From positions 1-64,000 of the forward strand of contig NZ_VATA01000007.1 in assembly GCF_005870025.1 (NCBI RefSeq): DNA of 64,000 bases, read 5' to 3'. Shown piece by piece: positions 1-9,446 of this stretch (position 1 is its first letter; each line of letters begins with the position of its first letter). Under the pieces are notes generated by a model that did no database searches, had not been told where the DNA came from, and worked only from the letters and a program-made list of their open reading frames with translations. The translations under genes and the position numbers were made by a program. The stretch is from Poseidonocella sp. HB161398 (GTDB lineage Bacteria > Pseudomonadota > Alphaproteobacteria > Rhodobacterales > Rhodobacteraceae).

Positions 1-586
1 CCGGCCTTGCGCATCTCCAACCCGCCGCGCCCGGCACCGCCGGAGGATTCGCCTTGGAACAAGGGGGTGGCGGCGATCATGAGTGCAGGGGGCGGAAAAA
101 TGGCTGTGGGGCGTCGCCAGGGCGGAAACTGTTCCGTATTCGGCTGAAGCATCGCCGAGAGAAGATCACGTACAGCCGCATTCCGGACAAATTTTCCAGT
201 CTAGCCCTGCACTCCGTCGCCGCACGGGCTTTTTCAGCACCCCGCCGGACGCCTCCCCCTGTCCGGGGCCCGCAGGCGATGAACGCCCGGGCGCGTGCTT
301 CCTTTCCGGGCTCCGGCGATGCCGCCGCCCGGGCGCGCGCTGCAAGACAGCCGCAAGGAAGGCCCGCGCGGCTGTCGCAATCCCGGCGAAGGATCTGCGG
401 ATCGGGCCGCGCGCTGCCGGGCCCGGAACCGTGCCGGGAAAGCCTGGTCGGCCACGCAGGCCGGAGGCTCAACCGGGAAGGAGGTCCGGAAGGCCGCAGG
501 GCCTGCCCGATTCAGGGAGCCGTCCTGGCCAGAACCGGAACGATCTCCGCGACGGCGCCGTCGCGGACTGCTTTGTCAGCGGCCTG
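1..586. other. No confident gene at the left edge
   Basis: I see no supportable complete gene here. Open frames exist on both strands, but in GC-rich DNA such frames arise by chance, and their translations are Arg/Pro/Ala-rich without recognisable motifs. A minus-strand ATG at 79-81 opens a frame running off the left edge (starting MIAATPLFQGESS). It has no clear ribosome binding site, so it may or may not be the 5' end of a neighbouring gene. The stretch also lies downstream of the minus-strand cyclitol operon that ends at 587. Confidence 0.4.
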
Positions 587-1366
587 CTAGAGGGTGAAGG
601 CGGCGCGGAAGGCCTCGAGCGCGGCGTCGGGATCGCCGCGGGCGAAGGCCTCCATGCCGACGGGACCCGCATATCCCATCTCCGCCAGCGCGCGGGCGAT
701 GGCGGGATAGGCGATTTCGCCGGTGCCTGGCTGGCAGCGGCCGGGCACGTCCGCGACCTGCACCTCGCCGATCCAGGGCAGGGCCCGGCGGCAGCACTCG
801 ATCAGGTTCCCCTCGCCGATCTGCACATGGTAGAGGTCGAGGTTCAGCCGCAGCCGCGGATGGTCCACCGCCGCGACCAGCGCGATCGTGTCCTCGGCGC
901 GGGCAAAGGGCACGCCGGGGTGGTCGACCGGCAGGTTGAGGTTCTCCAGCGTGAAGGTCACGCCTTCCTGCTCGGCCATCTCTGCGATGCGGCAGAGCGT
1001 GTCGCGCGCCTTCAGCCACATCGCGCCCGTCACCGTCTCGCAGGGCACGACAGGCAGGCCGCCCTCGCCGAGCCCGGTGCCATGCAGGTTCAGCCGCGCC
1101 ACGCCCAGCCGCTTGCCGACCTGCGCGGTCTCGCGCGCCGAGCGCAGGAGCTCGTCGGCGCCCTCGTCATCGGCCAGCCGCCCGGTCAGGTAGCCGTTCA
1201 TGATGGTGAACTCGGCGCCGGTCGCCTCGAGCTTCGCCAGGTCGTGATCCGGCCAGTTCCAAAGGCCGACGCCGAAGCCCATCTCCTTCAGCCGCGCGCA
1301 GCGCCAGTCGATCGGGCGGTCCTGCCAGAGCATTTCGGCGCAGGCGGCAAGCGGGAATGTCGTCAT
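587..1366 (-). CDS. Sugar phosphate isomerase/epimerase (hydroxypyruvate isomerase-like TIM barrel)
   Basis: A 259-residue TIM-barrel protein of the AP endonuclease 2 / xylose isomerase-like superfamily. Visible metal-site-type residues include the Glu in FTLENLN, the Asp/His in NLDLYHVQ and the terminal Glu in GMEAFARG; this pattern resembles hydroxypyruvate isomerase and inosose isomerase (IolI). The start is the ATG at 1366 (MTTFPLAAC) because the family begins with this short strand; the frame runs further upstream but that part overlaps iolE out of frame. It is the last gene of the cyclitol operon, 13 bp after iolE. Probable role: isomerising or epimerising a keto-inositol or keto-sugar intermediate. 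The substrate cannot be read from sequence. Confidence 0.85.
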   Translation of the reverse strand: MTTFPLAACAEMLWQDRPIDWRCARLKEMGFGVGLWNWPDHDLAKLEATGAEFTIMNGYLTGRLADDEGADELLRSARETAQVGKRLGVARLNLHGTGLGEGGLPVVPCETVTGAMWLKARDTLCRIAEMAEQEGVTFTLENLNLPVDHPGVPFARAEDTIALVAAVDHPRLRLNLDLYHVQIGEGNLIECCRRALPWIGEVQVADVPGRCQPGTGEIAYPAIARALAEMGYAGPVGMEAFARGDPDAALEAFRAAFTL

Positions 1367-1379
1367 CTTGCGGGTTCCT

Positions 1380-2297
1380 TCAGGCGGCCTTGCCGGTGCG
1401 GCGGGCCAGGCCGGTCTCGGCGGCGAGGCGCTTGAGCGTGTGGAGCCCGAGCGTCTGGTAGAGCAGCGGGTTGCGGACGTCCGGGTCCTGCTCGGCCTCG
1501 ATGACGATCCAGCCGTCATAGCCCGTGTCGGCGAGGATCTGCAGTAGCGGCTTGAAGTCGATGCCGCCCTCCTGGTCGCCGGGCACGGTGAAGGCCCCGG
1601 CCAGCACGCCCCCAAGGAAGCTCATCCCCTCGGCGCGGACCCGCGCGGTGACCGCCGGGCGGATGTTCTTGGCGTGGAAATGCGCGACGCGGGCGGCATG
1701 GCGCGCCAGCACCTCCGCCGGGTTGCCGCCGCCGAAGGTGCAGTGCCCGGCATCGAACAGCAGATGCGTCGCGGGCCCGGTCGCCGCCATGAAGGCGTCG
1801 ATTTCCTCCGGGGTCTCGACGACGGTGCCCATGTGGTGGTGATAGGCGAGGGTCACGCCCTGGCTGGCGAGATAGGCGGCGAAGGCCTCGATCTTCGCGC
1901 CGAAATCCGCCATCCCGGCCGCGCTCAGCACCGGCTTGCCGTTCACCGGGCGCGCGGGGTCGCCATGGATGGCGTTCGAGGTCTCGCAGACGATGCAGAC
2001 GGCGCAGCCATTGTGGCGGAGCCTGGCCAGATGCGGCTGGACGGCGGCGATCTCCTCCTCGACGGAGCGGGCCAGCAGCTCGGTCGAGTACCAGCCGGAG
2101 ATGAAGGCGAGCCCGTAGCTGCCGAGCAGCGCCTTCAGCGCCTCGGGGTCCTCGGGCCAGCGATGGCCGTTCTCGATCCCGTCGAAGCCGATCAGGTGGC
2201 CGGCCTCTTCGAGGATGCGCTCCGTGGGGATGTCGCGGCCGATGCTCTGGTCGTCGTCATTGGCCCAGGCGATGGGGTTGGTGCCGAAGCGGATCAT
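1380..2297 (-). CDS. iolE: Inosose dehydratase (IolE-like)
   Basis: A 305-residue protein that converts scyllo-inosose (2-keto-myo-inositol) to a diketo product in inositol catabolism, in the cytoplasm. The family pattern is clear: an N-terminal NPIAWANDDD segment, ERILEEAG..GFDGIENGHRWPED, SGWYSTELLARSVEEE, LAYHHHMGTVVETPEEIDAFM around residues 160-180, and LLFDAGHCTFGGG with metal ligands. Start is the ATG at 2297 (MIRFGTN), giving normal family length. It lies 11 bp after the Gfo/Idh dehydrogenase gene, in the same operon. Neither iolD nor iolB, which act on the product, is in this window, so the pathway must be completed elsewhere or the true substrate differs. Confidence 0.88.
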   Translation of the reverse strand: MIRFGTNPIAWANDDDQSIGRDIPTERILEEAGHLIGFDGIENGHRWPEDPEALKALLGSYGLAFISGWYSTELLARSVEEEIAAVQPHLARLRHNGCAVCIVCETSNAIHGDPARPVNGKPVLSAAGMADFGAKIEAFAAYLASQGVTLAYHHHMGTVVETPEEIDAFMAATGPATHLLFDAGHCTFGGGNPAEVLARHAARVAHFHAKNIRPAVTARVRAEGMSFLGGVLAGAFTVPGDQEGGIDFKPLLQILADTGYDGWIVIEAEQDPDVRNPLLYQTLGLHTLKRLAAETGLARRTGKAA

Positions 2298-2308
2298 GGG
2301 GTGGTCCT

Positions 2309-3424
2309 TCAGGTGAGCGCCACGGGGCGGCCTTCGGAGGCGGCCATGGCGTGGATGATGCGTTCGATGTCGAGCCCGGCGGCGAAATCCGGGCCCCTTT
2401 GCGGGACGCCGGCGATGGCGGAGAGGAGGTCGCGCGCCTCGACGGTCTTCTGCTCGTTGAAGCCGAAATTGTGGCCCGGCGCCGGGCAGAAGGCGGCGAA
2501 GTCCGGCTGGTCCGGACCGGAGAGGAGCCGGGTCAGGCCCGGCTCGCCCCTGCGATGGAGCCAGAGCTCGTTCATGGTCTCCTGGTCGAAGGCGAGCGTG
2601 CCGCCGGAGCCGTGGAGTTCCCAGGCAAGGCGGCATTTGCGGCCCGCAGCGATGCGCGAGGTGGCGAAGCTGCCGGTCGCCCCGCTGGCGAAGCGCAGGA
2701 TCGCATGGGCGGTGTCGTCATTTTCCACCGGCTTCGGACCCTCGGGCGAGGGGCGCAGCGCGATCGGGGTGGCGGTGATCGCGGTCAGCTCGGCGACGGG
2801 GCCCATCAGCGCGACCATCTGGCTGGCGAGATGGCAGCCGAGATCGCCGAGCGCGCCCAGCCCGCCGCCCTGCCGCGTCAGCCGCCAGGACCAGGGCTGT
2901 TCTGGATCGGCGGAATAATCCTCGTCATAGACCCCGCGGAAACTGTGCGGCGTGCCGATCGCGCCTTCGGCCACGAGCCGCTGCGCCTCCTGGAAGGCGG
3001 GCGAGCGCAGGTAGTTGTAGCCGAGCATCGTGACCTGTCCGGGGCAGGCGGCGGCCAGCGCGGCCATGGCCTCGGCATCCGCCAGCGTCAGCGCCATCGG
3101 CTTTTCCAGCCAGACATGCTTGCCCGCCGCCAGCGCCGCCTCCGCCATCGGGCGGTGCAGCGCGTTCGGCGTGGTGATCGAGACGACATCCACCGCCGGA
3201 TCGGCCACCGCCGCCTGCCAGTCGGCCGAGACGCGGGCGAAGCCGGATTGCGCGGCGAAGCGCTCCGCCTGCGGCCCGGCCATGTCGCAGAGGATCTCCA
3301 GCCGGGGCGGGGCGCCGCCGAAGACCGTGGCGACATTGCGCCAGGCCATGGCATGGCACTTGCCCATGAAGCCGGTGCCGATCAGGCAGACCCCCAGCGG
3401 GCGGTCGGGCATCGGAAAGGTCAT
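2309..3424 (-). CDS. Gfo/Idh/MocA family oxidoreductase (second inositol/sugar dehydrogenase)
   Basis: A 371-residue NAD(P)-dependent dehydrogenase. An N-terminal Rossmann fold ([15 protein letters not shown], residues about 10-24) is followed by the family signature LEKPMALT around residue 104 and a C-terminal alpha/beta substrate domain containing [10 protein letters not shown] with the expected catalytic His. It is the second such enzyme in this operon besides iolG at 6516-7541. Two dehydrogenases suggest use of more than one stereoisomer (for example scyllo- and myo-inositol) or a two-step oxidation; this is inference. The start ATG at 3424 gives MTFPMPDRP directly before the Rossmann strand. 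The ATPase gene lies 56 bp upstream. Confidence 0.85.
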   Translation of the reverse strand: MTFPMPDRPLGVCLIGTGFMGKCHAMAWRNVATVFGGAPPRLEILCDMAGPQAERFAAQSGFARVSADWQAAVADPAVDVVSITTPNALHRPMAEAALAAGKHVWLEKPMALTLADAEAMAALAAACPGQVTMLGYNYLRSPAFQEAQRLVAEGAIGTPHSFRGVYDEDYSADPEQPWSWRLTRQGGGLGALGDLGCHLASQMVALMGPVAELTAITATPIALRPSPEGPKPVENDDTAHAILRFASGATGSFATSRIAAGRKCRLAWELHGSGGTLAFDQETMNELWLHRRGEPGLTRLLSGPDQPDFAAFCPAPGHNFGFNEQKTVEARDLLSAIAGVPQRGPDFAAGLDIERIIHAMAASEGRPVALT

Positions 3425-3480
3425 TGCTGCACCTGGGAAGGGAAGGGCGGCGGGCCGGGGGAGCGGCCCGCCGGGGAGGA

Positions 3481-4299
3481 TCAGATCGTGCCGCCGAGCG
3501 AGCCTTCGAGCTGGGCCATTTCCTGGCCGCCGGCCATCAGGTCCTGCAGCGCCTCGGGGGTGATGTCGCCGCGGGTGGCAGTGCCGAGCGTCTTGCCGCG
3601 GTTGAGCACGGTGAAGCGGTCGCCGACGGCCAGCGCATGGCGGACATTGTGGCTGATGAAGACGACGCCGACGCCCTGCTTGCGCACCCGGTCGATGGTC
3701 GCGAGCACGTTCGAGGTCTGGCGCACGCCGAGCGCGGAGGTCGGCTCGTCGAGGATCAGCACCTTGGCGCCGAAATAGACCGCCCGCGCGATGGCGACCG
3801 TCTGGCGCTCGCCGCCCGAGAGCGTGCCGACCGCCTGGTCGGGGCCGCGCAGGTTGATGCCCATCTTGCGCATCTCCTCGACGCAGATCTCGTTGGCGGC
3901 GCCCAGATCCATCCGGCGGAAGAGGCCCTCGCCCTTCTTCGGCTCGCGGCCCATGAAGAAGTTGCGGGTGACGCTCATCAAGGGGATCATCGCGAGATCC
4001 TGGAAGACGGTGGCGATTCCGGCCTCCATCGCGTCGCGCGGGCTGGAGAAGGACATCGGCCGCCCCTCGAATAGGATCTCGCCCTTGGTGGGCTTGTGGA
4101 CGCCCGACATGGTCTTGATGAAGGTGGACTTTCCCGCGCCGTTGTCGCCCAGCAGGCAGTGGCATTCGCCGGGGCGGATGTCGAAGCTGACCCCGGCAAG
4201 CGCGATGACATTGCCGAAATGCTTCTCGATCCCCTTCATCTCGACGATCGGTGCGCCCGTGACGGGGTCGCCATGGTGGAACGTGCTGTCGATGGTCAT
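3481..4299 (-). CDS. Carbohydrate ABC transporter ATP-binding protein (single-domain, FrcA-like)
   Basis: A 272-residue ATPase with one nucleotide-binding domain: Walker [10 protein letters not shown] at 51-59, signature LSGGE at 160-164, Walker B VLILDE at 180-185, and an H-loop in [14 protein letters not shown]. Many ribose/xylose-type importers use a double-domain ATPase of about 500 residues; this is the shorter FrcA-like kind, so it should work as a homodimer. It energises uptake by the permease at 4299-5423 and the binding protein at 5468-6391. Start ATG at 4299 overlaps the permease stop codon by one base, implying translational coupling. Confidence 0.92.
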   Translation of the reverse strand: MTIDSTFHHGDPVTGAPIVEMKGIEKHFGNVIALAGVSFDIRPGECHCLLGDNGAGKSTFIKTMSGVHKPTKGEILFEGRPMSFSSPRDAMEAGIATVFQDLAMIPLMSVTRNFFMGREPKKGEGLFRRMDLGAANEICVEEMRKMGINLRGPDQAVGTLSGGERQTVAIARAVYFGAKVLILDEPTSALGVRQTSNVLATIDRVRKQGVGVVFISHNVRHALAVGDRFTVLNRGKTLGTATRGDITPEALQDLMAGGQEMAQLEGSLGGTI

Positions 4300-5423
4300 C
4301 AGCGTTCTCCGGTCACGCGCTTGCGGATGGCGTTGTTGAAGAGCACGGCGATCAGGAGCATGCCGCCGAGGAAGACCTGGAACCAGTCCTGGTCGAAATT
4401 GGTGTAGGTCAGGCCGATCGTGACCATGCCGAAGATGATCGCGCCGAAGAAGGCGCCGATGGCCGAGCCGTAGCCGCCGGTCAGCAGGCAGCCGCCGATC
4501 ACCGCGGTGATGATCGCCTCGAATTCCTTCATGAAGCCGCGGCGGGCATCGGTCGATCCGCTGTCGATCACGGTGATGACGGCGACGAGGGCGGCAGCGC
4601 AGGCGGTGGCCATGAAGAGCGCGATCTTGACCTTGTCGACCGGCACGCCGGAGTTCGAGGCGGCGTTGCGGTCGCCGCCGGCGGCGAAGATCCAGTTGCC
4701 GCGGGCGGTGCGCAGCAGCACGTAGGTGGCGACGGCGGCGACCAGGACGAACCAGAGGATCTCGACCGGGATGCCGGGCACCTTGGGCGTGCCGGAGCGG
4801 AATTTCTCGATCACGCCGATCTCGGCCAGCCAGCGGAAGACGAAGCCGAAGGCGTCGCCGGAGAAGAGCGGGGCGAGGAAATCGCCCTCGACCGCCTCGC
4901 GGACGCCGCGCAGCTGGGTCGAGCCGCCGGTGAACAGCTTCAGCCCGACAAGCGACGCGCCGCGCAGGATGAAGAGCCCGGCAAGCGTGACGATGAAGGA
5001 GGGCAGGCCGGAGCGGATCACGATCAGCCCGTTCACCGCGCCCACGCCTGCGGCGAAGATCATCGTCAGCGGGATCGAGACGATCAGCGGCAGGCCCAGA
5101 TTGACCGTCAGCACGCCGAAGATCATGCCCGCGAAGGCGACCATGGAGCCGATGGAAAGGTCGAACTCGCCGCCGATCATCAGCATCGCCGCGGCGATGC
5201 CGAGAATGCCGAGCTGGGCGGCGGGGGTGAGGAAGTTCATGATCCCGGACAGCGTGAACATCGAGCTGTCGGCGGTGACCAGGAAGAACAGGGTGACGAG
5301 GATGACGCCGCCGATGGCGCCAAGCTCGGGTCGTTTCATCAGGCGGGCGACGAAGGGCTCGGTCTTGATCCGCTCGTCCATCATCAGTGCAGCATCCGTG
5401 GGCATGTCGGTGTCCTCTGGCAT
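4299..5423 (-). CDS. Carbohydrate ABC transporter permease
   Basis: A 374-residue inner-membrane permease of the RbsC/XylH family (BPD_transp_2), with about ten hydrophobic segments and the typical [18 protein letters not shown] motif after the second helix. [11 protein letters not shown]-type text in the cytoplasmic loop (here [12 protein letters not shown]) is the ATPase-coupling region. A second in-frame ATG at 5405 (MPTDAALM) is an equally possible start. A strong GC hairpin at 5429-5457 separates it from the upstream binding-protein gene. Its neighbours (iolG, iolE) point to inositol or a related cyclitol as substrate. Confidence 0.92.
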   Translation of the reverse strand: MPEDTDMPTDAALMMDERIKTEPFVARLMKRPELGAIGGVILVTLFFLVTADSSMFTLSGIMNFLTPAAQLGILGIAAAMLMIGGEFDLSIGSMVAFAGMIFGVLTVNLGLPLIVSIPLTMIFAAGVGAVNGLIVIRSGLPSFIVTLAGLFILRGASLVGLKLFTGGSTQLRGVREAVEGDFLAPLFSGDAFGFVFRWLAEIGVIEKFRSGTPKVPGIPVEILWFVLVAAVATYVLLRTARGNWIFAAGGDRNAASNSGVPVDKVKIALFMATACAAALVAVITVIDSGSTDARRGFMKEFEAIITAVIGGCLLTGGYGSAIGAFFGAIIFGMVTIGLTYTNFDQDWFQVFLGGMLLIAVLFNNAIRKRVTGER

Positions 5424-5428
5424 GGGGT

Positions 5429-5457
5429 CCCCGGCGCGGGGAGAGGCCGCGCCGGGG
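5429..5457 (-). terminator. Intercistronic GC hairpin between binding protein and permease genes
   Basis: A perfect 11-bp inverted repeat, 5429-5439 pairing with 5447-5457 (CCCCGGCGCGG / CCGCGCCGGGG), with a 7-nt loop. There is no T tract, so it is more likely an mRNA-stabilising or attenuating hairpin than a full terminator. Such hairpins after a binding-protein gene commonly raise its expression over the membrane parts. Confidence 0.6.
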
Positions 5458-5467
5458 CGGCGGTCGG

Positions 5468-6391
5468 TCAGCGGATGCCCTGGGCAGCCAGATCGATCAC
5501 CTTGGCGGCGGCCTCCTGGGTCACCAGGTTCGGCCCCGAGGGCACGTCGCCGCCGGGCATCAGCCCGTATTCGGCATTCATCGCCAGGAAGACGACCGGC
5601 AGGTAGCCCTGCAGGAACTGCTGCTGGTCGATGGCGAAGGCGGCCTTGCCGTCGGCCACCGCCTCGAGGAAGCCGGGCGAGAGGTCGAAGGAGGCGACCA
5701 GCACCTCGCCTGCAAGCCCCATCGCCTCGACCGCGGCCACGGCCGGTTCGCCGACCAGCGGCGCCGAGAGGCCCAGCACGGTGTCGAGCTCTTCGTCGCT
5801 GTCGAGCGCGGCGCGGACCTTGGACTGCACCTCCGCCGGGTCGTTCATGGTCGGGATCACCTGCACATTGCCGCCGAAGCCCTCGGTGAAGCCCGCGCAG
5901 CGCGCGTCGAGCGAGACGTTGCCGACCTCCTGGTTGACGCAGATGCCCTTCTTGCCGCCCATTTCGGCGAGCTTGCGGCCCGCGGCCACGCCGGCATCGT
6001 ATTCGGACTGGCCGACATGCAGCCTGGCGCCCAGCTCATGCGCGACATCGCCGCCCGAGTTCATCGAGATGACCGGGATCCCGGCCTCGACGGCGCGCTT
6101 GATCGACGGGCTCAGCGCGTCGGCATCGGGGATCGAGACCACCAGCCCGTCGGGCTCCTGGTTCACCGCGGCGTCGATCAGCTGGCTCATCTGCACCATG
6201 TCGAAGGTCTCGGGCGAGCGGAAATCGACATTGGCGCCGGTCTGCTCGGCGGCGGCCTGGGCGCCGTTCTTGACGACCGACCAGAACGGGTCGTTGGCCT
6301 GGCCATGAGCGACGACGATGATGTCGGCGGCCAGGACCGGCATGGCGGCCAGAGTCGCGGCAGCCGCGACGGAAGCGAGAAGCGTCTTCAT
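5468..6391 (-). CDS. Periplasmic sugar/cyclitol-binding protein of ABC transporter
   Basis: A 307-residue RbsB-like (Peripla_BP_4) solute-binding protein. Residues 1-22 form a Sec signal peptide with a cleavage site after VLA-A ([22 protein letters not shown]). The mature protein has the two-lobe pattern: a first strand [15 protein letters not shown] with an aromatic ligand-stacking segment, [23 protein letters not shown], and a C-terminal [11 protein letters not shown] strand. The ATG at 6391 is preceded by GGGAGGAACCC, a good ribosome binding site. It should deliver a cyclitol or sugar to the permease and ATPase downstream. The ligand is inferred only from iolG and iolE next door. Confidence 0.92.
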   Translation of the reverse strand: MKTLLASVAAAATLAAMPVLAADIIVVAHGQANDPFWSVVKNGAQAAAEQTGANVDFRSPETFDMVQMSQLIDAAVNQEPDGLVVSIPDADALSPSIKRAVEAGIPVISMNSGGDVAHELGARLHVGQSEYDAGVAAGRKLAEMGGKKGICVNQEVGNVSLDARCAGFTEGFGGNVQVIPTMNDPAEVQSKVRAALDSDEELDTVLGLSAPLVGEPAVAAVEAMGLAGEVLVASFDLSPGFLEAVADGKAAFAIDQQQFLQGYLPVVFLAMNAEYGLMPGGDVPSGPNLVTQEAAAKVIDLAAQGIR

Positions 6392-6466
6392 TGGGTTCCT
6401 CCCTGTGGGTCTGATGGCACGGACGGCGGGGGCCGCCCGCTGCGCGCCCTCCGTGGCGCGCCGTTG

Positions 6467-6498
6467 GCCTGCGCGGAGTCCCTCCAGCCCGCGCAGGC
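6467..6498 (-). terminator. Hairpin between iolG and binding-protein gene
   Basis: A perfect 10-bp inverted repeat (6467-6476 with 6489-6498, GCCTGCGCGG / CCGCGCAGGC) with a 12-nt loop, in the 124-bp gap between iolG and the binding-protein gene. No T tract follows. It may stabilise or attenuate the transcript rather than end it. Confidence 0.45.
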
Positions 6499-6515
6499 TG
6501 TCCGTCTTCCGGGGG

Positions 6516-7541
6516 CTAGGCCACCGGCTCTCCGGCCGCCATGGCGGGCGCGGGATCGATCCGGACCGGCAGCCCGGTCTTCAGCGACTCGGTCGCCGCC
6601 TCCGCCAGTGCCAGCGCGGCGATCCCGTCGCCCAGCGTCACCGGCATCGGCGCGCCGTCGAGCACGGCCGAGACGAAGGCGTCCCATTCCCTCTCGTAGG
6701 CGGGCATGTAGCGCTCGAGGAAGAAATAGGTCGGCTTGGCGCTGGTCACGCCGGCCGTGGTCGACTTGCTCAGCGTGTTCTCCAGCATGTTGGCCGCCGA
6801 CAGGAGCCCCTCGGAGCCGAGAAGCTCCACCCGCTGGTCGTAGCCGTAGACCGCGCGGCGGCTGTTCTTTATGACCGCGATGCGGCCGTCGGCATAGGTC
6901 AGCGTGACGACCGCAGTGTCGACATCCCCGGCCTCGCCGATCGCCGGATCGACGATCGCGCTGCCAGTGGCCTGCACCGTGGCGGGGCGTCCGCCCATCA
7001 GGAAGGCGGCCATGTCGAAATCGTGGATCATCATGTCGCGGAACAGCCCGCCCGAGACCTTGATGTAGCTCACCGGCGGCGGCGCCGGGTCGAAGCTGGT
7101 CACCGACAAGAGCTCTGCCTTGCCGATCTCGCCTGCTTCCAGCGCGGCCTTCATCGCCGCGAAATTCGGATCGAAGCGGCGGTTGAAGCCGATCATCACC
7201 GGCTGTCCTGCGGCGGCGGCGCGGCGCTGGCATTCCAGCGCGCGGGCCAGCGACAGGTCGACCGGCTTCTCGCAGAGCACGGCCTTGCCCGCGGCGGTGG
7301 CCTTCTCGATCAGGTCCGAATGCGTGTCGGTCGAGGTCGCGACCAGCACCGCGTCGATCGACGGATCGGCCAGGATCTCCTCCGAGCTGGCCGCCCGCGC
7401 GCCGTATTTCGCCGCCAGGGATTCCGAGGCCGCCGTGAAGACGTCCGACACGGCCGCCAGTTCGCTGCGGGCATGGCCGGCAATATTCACCGCATGCACC
7501 TGACCGATACGGCCGGCGCCGAGCAACCCAACTCTGAGCAT
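6516..7541 (-). CDS. iolG: Inositol 2-dehydrogenase (IolG-like)
   Basis: A 341-residue Gfo/Idh/MocA dehydrogenase that oxidises myo-inositol to 2-keto-myo-inositol with NAD+. The N-terminus LRVGLLGAGRIGQVHAVNIAGH is the Rossmann fold; CEKPVDLSLARA carries the conserved Lys (about residue 96), and GGLFRDMMIHDFDMAAFLMG holds the catalytic Asp/His pair typical of inositol dehydrogenases. Start at 7541 is set by GGGAGGAATAC immediately upstream; the frame extends further but runs into the operator palindromes. It is the first gene of the seven-gene operon and is divergent from the LacI regulator at 7726, which probably represses it. Confidence 0.9.
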   Translation of the reverse strand: MLRVGLLGAGRIGQVHAVNIAGHARSELAAVSDVFTAASESLAAKYGARAASSEEILADPSIDAVLVATSTDTHSDLIEKATAAGKAVLCEKPVDLSLARALECQRRAAAAGQPVMIGFNRRFDPNFAAMKAALEAGEIGKAELLSVTSFDPAPPPVSYIKVSGGLFRDMMIHDFDMAAFLMGGRPATVQATGSAIVDPAIGEAGDVDTAVVTLTYADGRIAVIKNSRRAVYGYDQRVELLGSEGLLSAANMLENTLSKSTTAGVTSAKPTYFFLERYMPAYEREWDAFVSAVLDGAPMPVTLGDGIAALALAEAATESLKTGLPVRIDPAPAMAAGEPVA

Positions 7542-7595
7542 GTATTCCTCCCGAATCGCGGCCCCTCGCCGCTTTCCGCCCGAGTCATCGCAATC

Positions 7596-7636
7596 CTTGC
7601 ACGCGCGTGCAAGATGAATTTGCACGCGCGAGCAAA
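7596..7636. promoter_or_regulatory. Twin LacI-type operators between iolG and its regulator
   Basis: Two related sites lie in the 184-bp divergent intergenic region. 7596-7613 is a perfect 18-bp palindrome, CTTGCACGCGCGTGCAAG. 7619-7636 is the near-identical TTTGCACGCGCGAGCAAA with one mismatched pair. A central CG step in an even palindrome is typical of LacI/PurR family operators. Centre-to-centre spacing is 23 bp, about two helical turns, so two repressor dimers could bind the same face. They would overlap the promoter of the minus-strand operon and lie upstream of the regulator gene. Confidence 0.75.
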
Positions 7637-7725
7637 AACTTTGGCAAGCGGGTCGCTTCGCGCTATGACGGACCGCGCGGCCGGGCTAGGCTGGGCATGG
7701 GCGAGCCAGGAGGACCAAGCGGAGC

Positions 7726-8727
7726 ATGCCACCGGGAAGCAATGTCACGGCAGATGATGTCGCCGCAGAGGCGGGGGTGTCGCGCTGGACGGTGAACCGC
7801 GCCTTCAAGAAGGACGCCTCGATCTCCGCCCGGAGCCGCGAGAAGGTGATGCAGGCGGCCGAGCGGCTGGGTTACGTACCCGATCTGCGCGCGGCGAGCC
7901 TGGCCTCGGACCGCTCGAACCTGGTGGCGCTGCTGGTCGACGATTTCGCCAACCCCCACAAGCTGGTGATGATGGAGCGGCTGACCCGGGTGATGCGCCG
8001 CGAGGGCTGGGACACGCTGCTGGTCAACACGCTCGACAAGGCCGATGCGGGCCCGGCGCTGATCAATGCCAGCCAGCGCCGCGTCGATGCGGTGATCCTG
8101 ATCGGGCTGCAATTCGACGACGAGGTGCTGGCCGCCGCGCAGCATGCCAGGCGCTTTCCCAAGCTCCTGATCTTCGCCCGCAGCTCGGCCAACCCCGACA
8201 CGATCTCGATCGCGGTCGACGATGTCTCGGCGATGAAGGAGATCGCCGCCTATGTCGATGCCCGGGGCTACCGCCGGCCGATGTTCGTCGCCGGGCCGCG
8301 CACCTCCTCGGCGCATCTCCTGCGCAAGGAGACCTTCCGCGACTACTGGATCGAGCGCCATGGCCGCCGGCCCGACTGCGTCAATGTCGATGCCTACGAC
8401 CCGGCGCTTTCGGGGGCGGCGGTTGAGGCGGCTCTGGCGGGGCGGGGCGCGGATCTGCCCGATGTGCTGGTCTGCGAGAACGACGCGCTGGCGATCGGCG
8501 CGATCGACATCCTGCGCCACCGGCTGGGACTGCGCGTGCCCGAGGACATCGCCGTGACCGGCTTCGACGACATCCCGCAGGCCGACAGCCTGAACTACCA
8601 GCTGACCACCTACCGCCAGCCGCTGACCGAGATGGCCGAGTACCTGGTCGAGGTGCTCAACAGTTCCGAGACCCGGGACTTCTCCCGGATCTTCGAAGGG
8701 CGGCTGATCGAGCGCGCCAGCGCCTGA
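7726..8727 (+). CDS. LacI family transcriptional regulator
   Basis: A 333-residue repressor. Its N-terminal helix-turn-helix (VTADDVAAEAGVSRWTVNRAFKKD, residues 7-30) and hinge helix (LGYVPDLRAASLASDRS) bind DNA; the rest is a periplasmic-binding-protein-like effector domain (LVALLVDDFANPHK, PDVLVCENDALAIGA, VTGFDDIPQADSL). AGGAGG about 10 bp before the ATG sets the start. It faces the inositol operon across two matching palindromes, so the simplest reading is induction of iolG and the transporter by an inositol-type ligand. Confidence 0.9.
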   Translation: MPPGSNVTADDVAAEAGVSRWTVNRAFKKDASISARSREKVMQAAERLGYVPDLRAASLASDRSNLVALLVDDFANPHKLVMMERLTRVMRREGWDTLLVNTLDKADAGPALINASQRRVDAVILIGLQFDDEVLAAAQHARRFPKLLIFARSSANPDTISIAVDDVSAMKEIAAYVDARGYRRPMFVAGPRTSSAHLLRKETFRDYWIERHGRRPDCVNVDAYDPALSGAAVEAALAGRGADLPDVLVCENDALAIGAIDILRHRLGLRVPEDIAVTGFDDIPQADSLNYQLTTYRQPLTEMAEYLVEVLNSSETRDFSRIFEGRLIERASA

Positions 8728-8733
8728 GCCGCC

Positions 8734-9387
8734 TCAGCCCAGGCGGAAGTCGCGCACATGGGCGGGCAGCTCGACCCCGGGCAGGTTGCGCGGATCGGGC
8801 TCGGGCGTGCCGACGACCATGCGCACCGGGATCACCCCGGCCCAGATCGGCAGCGCGTAGTCCGGCTCCTCGTCATTCGGCCCGCCGGTGCGCACCTTGG
8901 CGGCGCCTTCCTCGATCTTCATGCCGAGCACGGTGGTCGCCTTCAGATCCTGCGCGTGGTCGGGCCGCAGCCCGTCATAGCGGCCGGGGAAGAGCCCGTT
9001 GACGAAGCGCGCCAGCTTGGCCAGCTTCTCCGCCTCGTCCTCGACCCGGAAGGCCGTCCCGAACAGCGTGACCGAGCGCGAATTGACCGAATGGTGCATC
9101 CCCGAGCGCGCCAGCACGAAGCCGTCGAGGATCGAGACGCTGAGGCAGACCTCGGCATCGCGCCCGGCCTTCAGCGCGCGGCTGGCGGCCGAGCCGTGCC
9201 AGTAGACATGGTCGCCCTCGCGCCATTGCAGGGTCGGAGTGACATAGGGGCGGCCGTCGATCACATAGGCGGCGCTGCACAGCGGCTGCGCGTCGAGGAT
9301 GGCGTTGACGTCCTCGCGCGCGAAGCTGCCGCGGGGATGCGAGCGGCGCAGGCGGGAACGGTCGGTGACGGCGAGCGTATCGCTCAT
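8734..9387 (-). CDS. Pyridoxamine 5'-phosphate oxidase family (FMN-binding split barrel) protein
   Basis: A 217-residue flavin-type split-barrel protein: AYVIDGRPYVTPTLQWREGDHVYWHGSAASRALKA and HSVNSRSVTLFGTAFRV match the family of PNPOx-like proteins commonly annotated as flavin-nucleotide-binding. It is not a classical PdxH, lacking that enzyme's C-terminal signature. It is transcribed away from a MocR regulator only 59 bp off, a common pairing in which the regulator uses PLP and controls this gene. The precise reaction is unknown; it may act on a B6 vitamer or simply bind FMN or heme. Confidence 0.8.
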   Translation of the reverse strand: MSDTLAVTDRSRLRRSHPRGSFAREDVNAILDAQPLCSAAYVIDGRPYVTPTLQWREGDHVYWHGSAASRALKAGRDAEVCLSVSILDGFVLARSGMHHSVNSRSVTLFGTAFRVEDEAEKLAKLARFVNGLFPGRYDGLRPDHAQDLKATTVLGMKIEEGAAKVRTGGPNDEEPDYALPIWAGVIPVRMVVGTPEPDPRNLPGVELPAHVRDFRLG

Positions 9388-9446
9388 GGCGGGACTCCTT
9401 TGCTGGCTTGTCCCGCCGCTGCTAGCGCGGTATTGGCCCTGGCAAC

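Noticed and set aside
54-590. Possible 178-residue gene at the left end
   Set aside because: Pro/Arg/Ala-rich translation, no ribosome binding site, no family resemblance; several overlapping frames are equally open.
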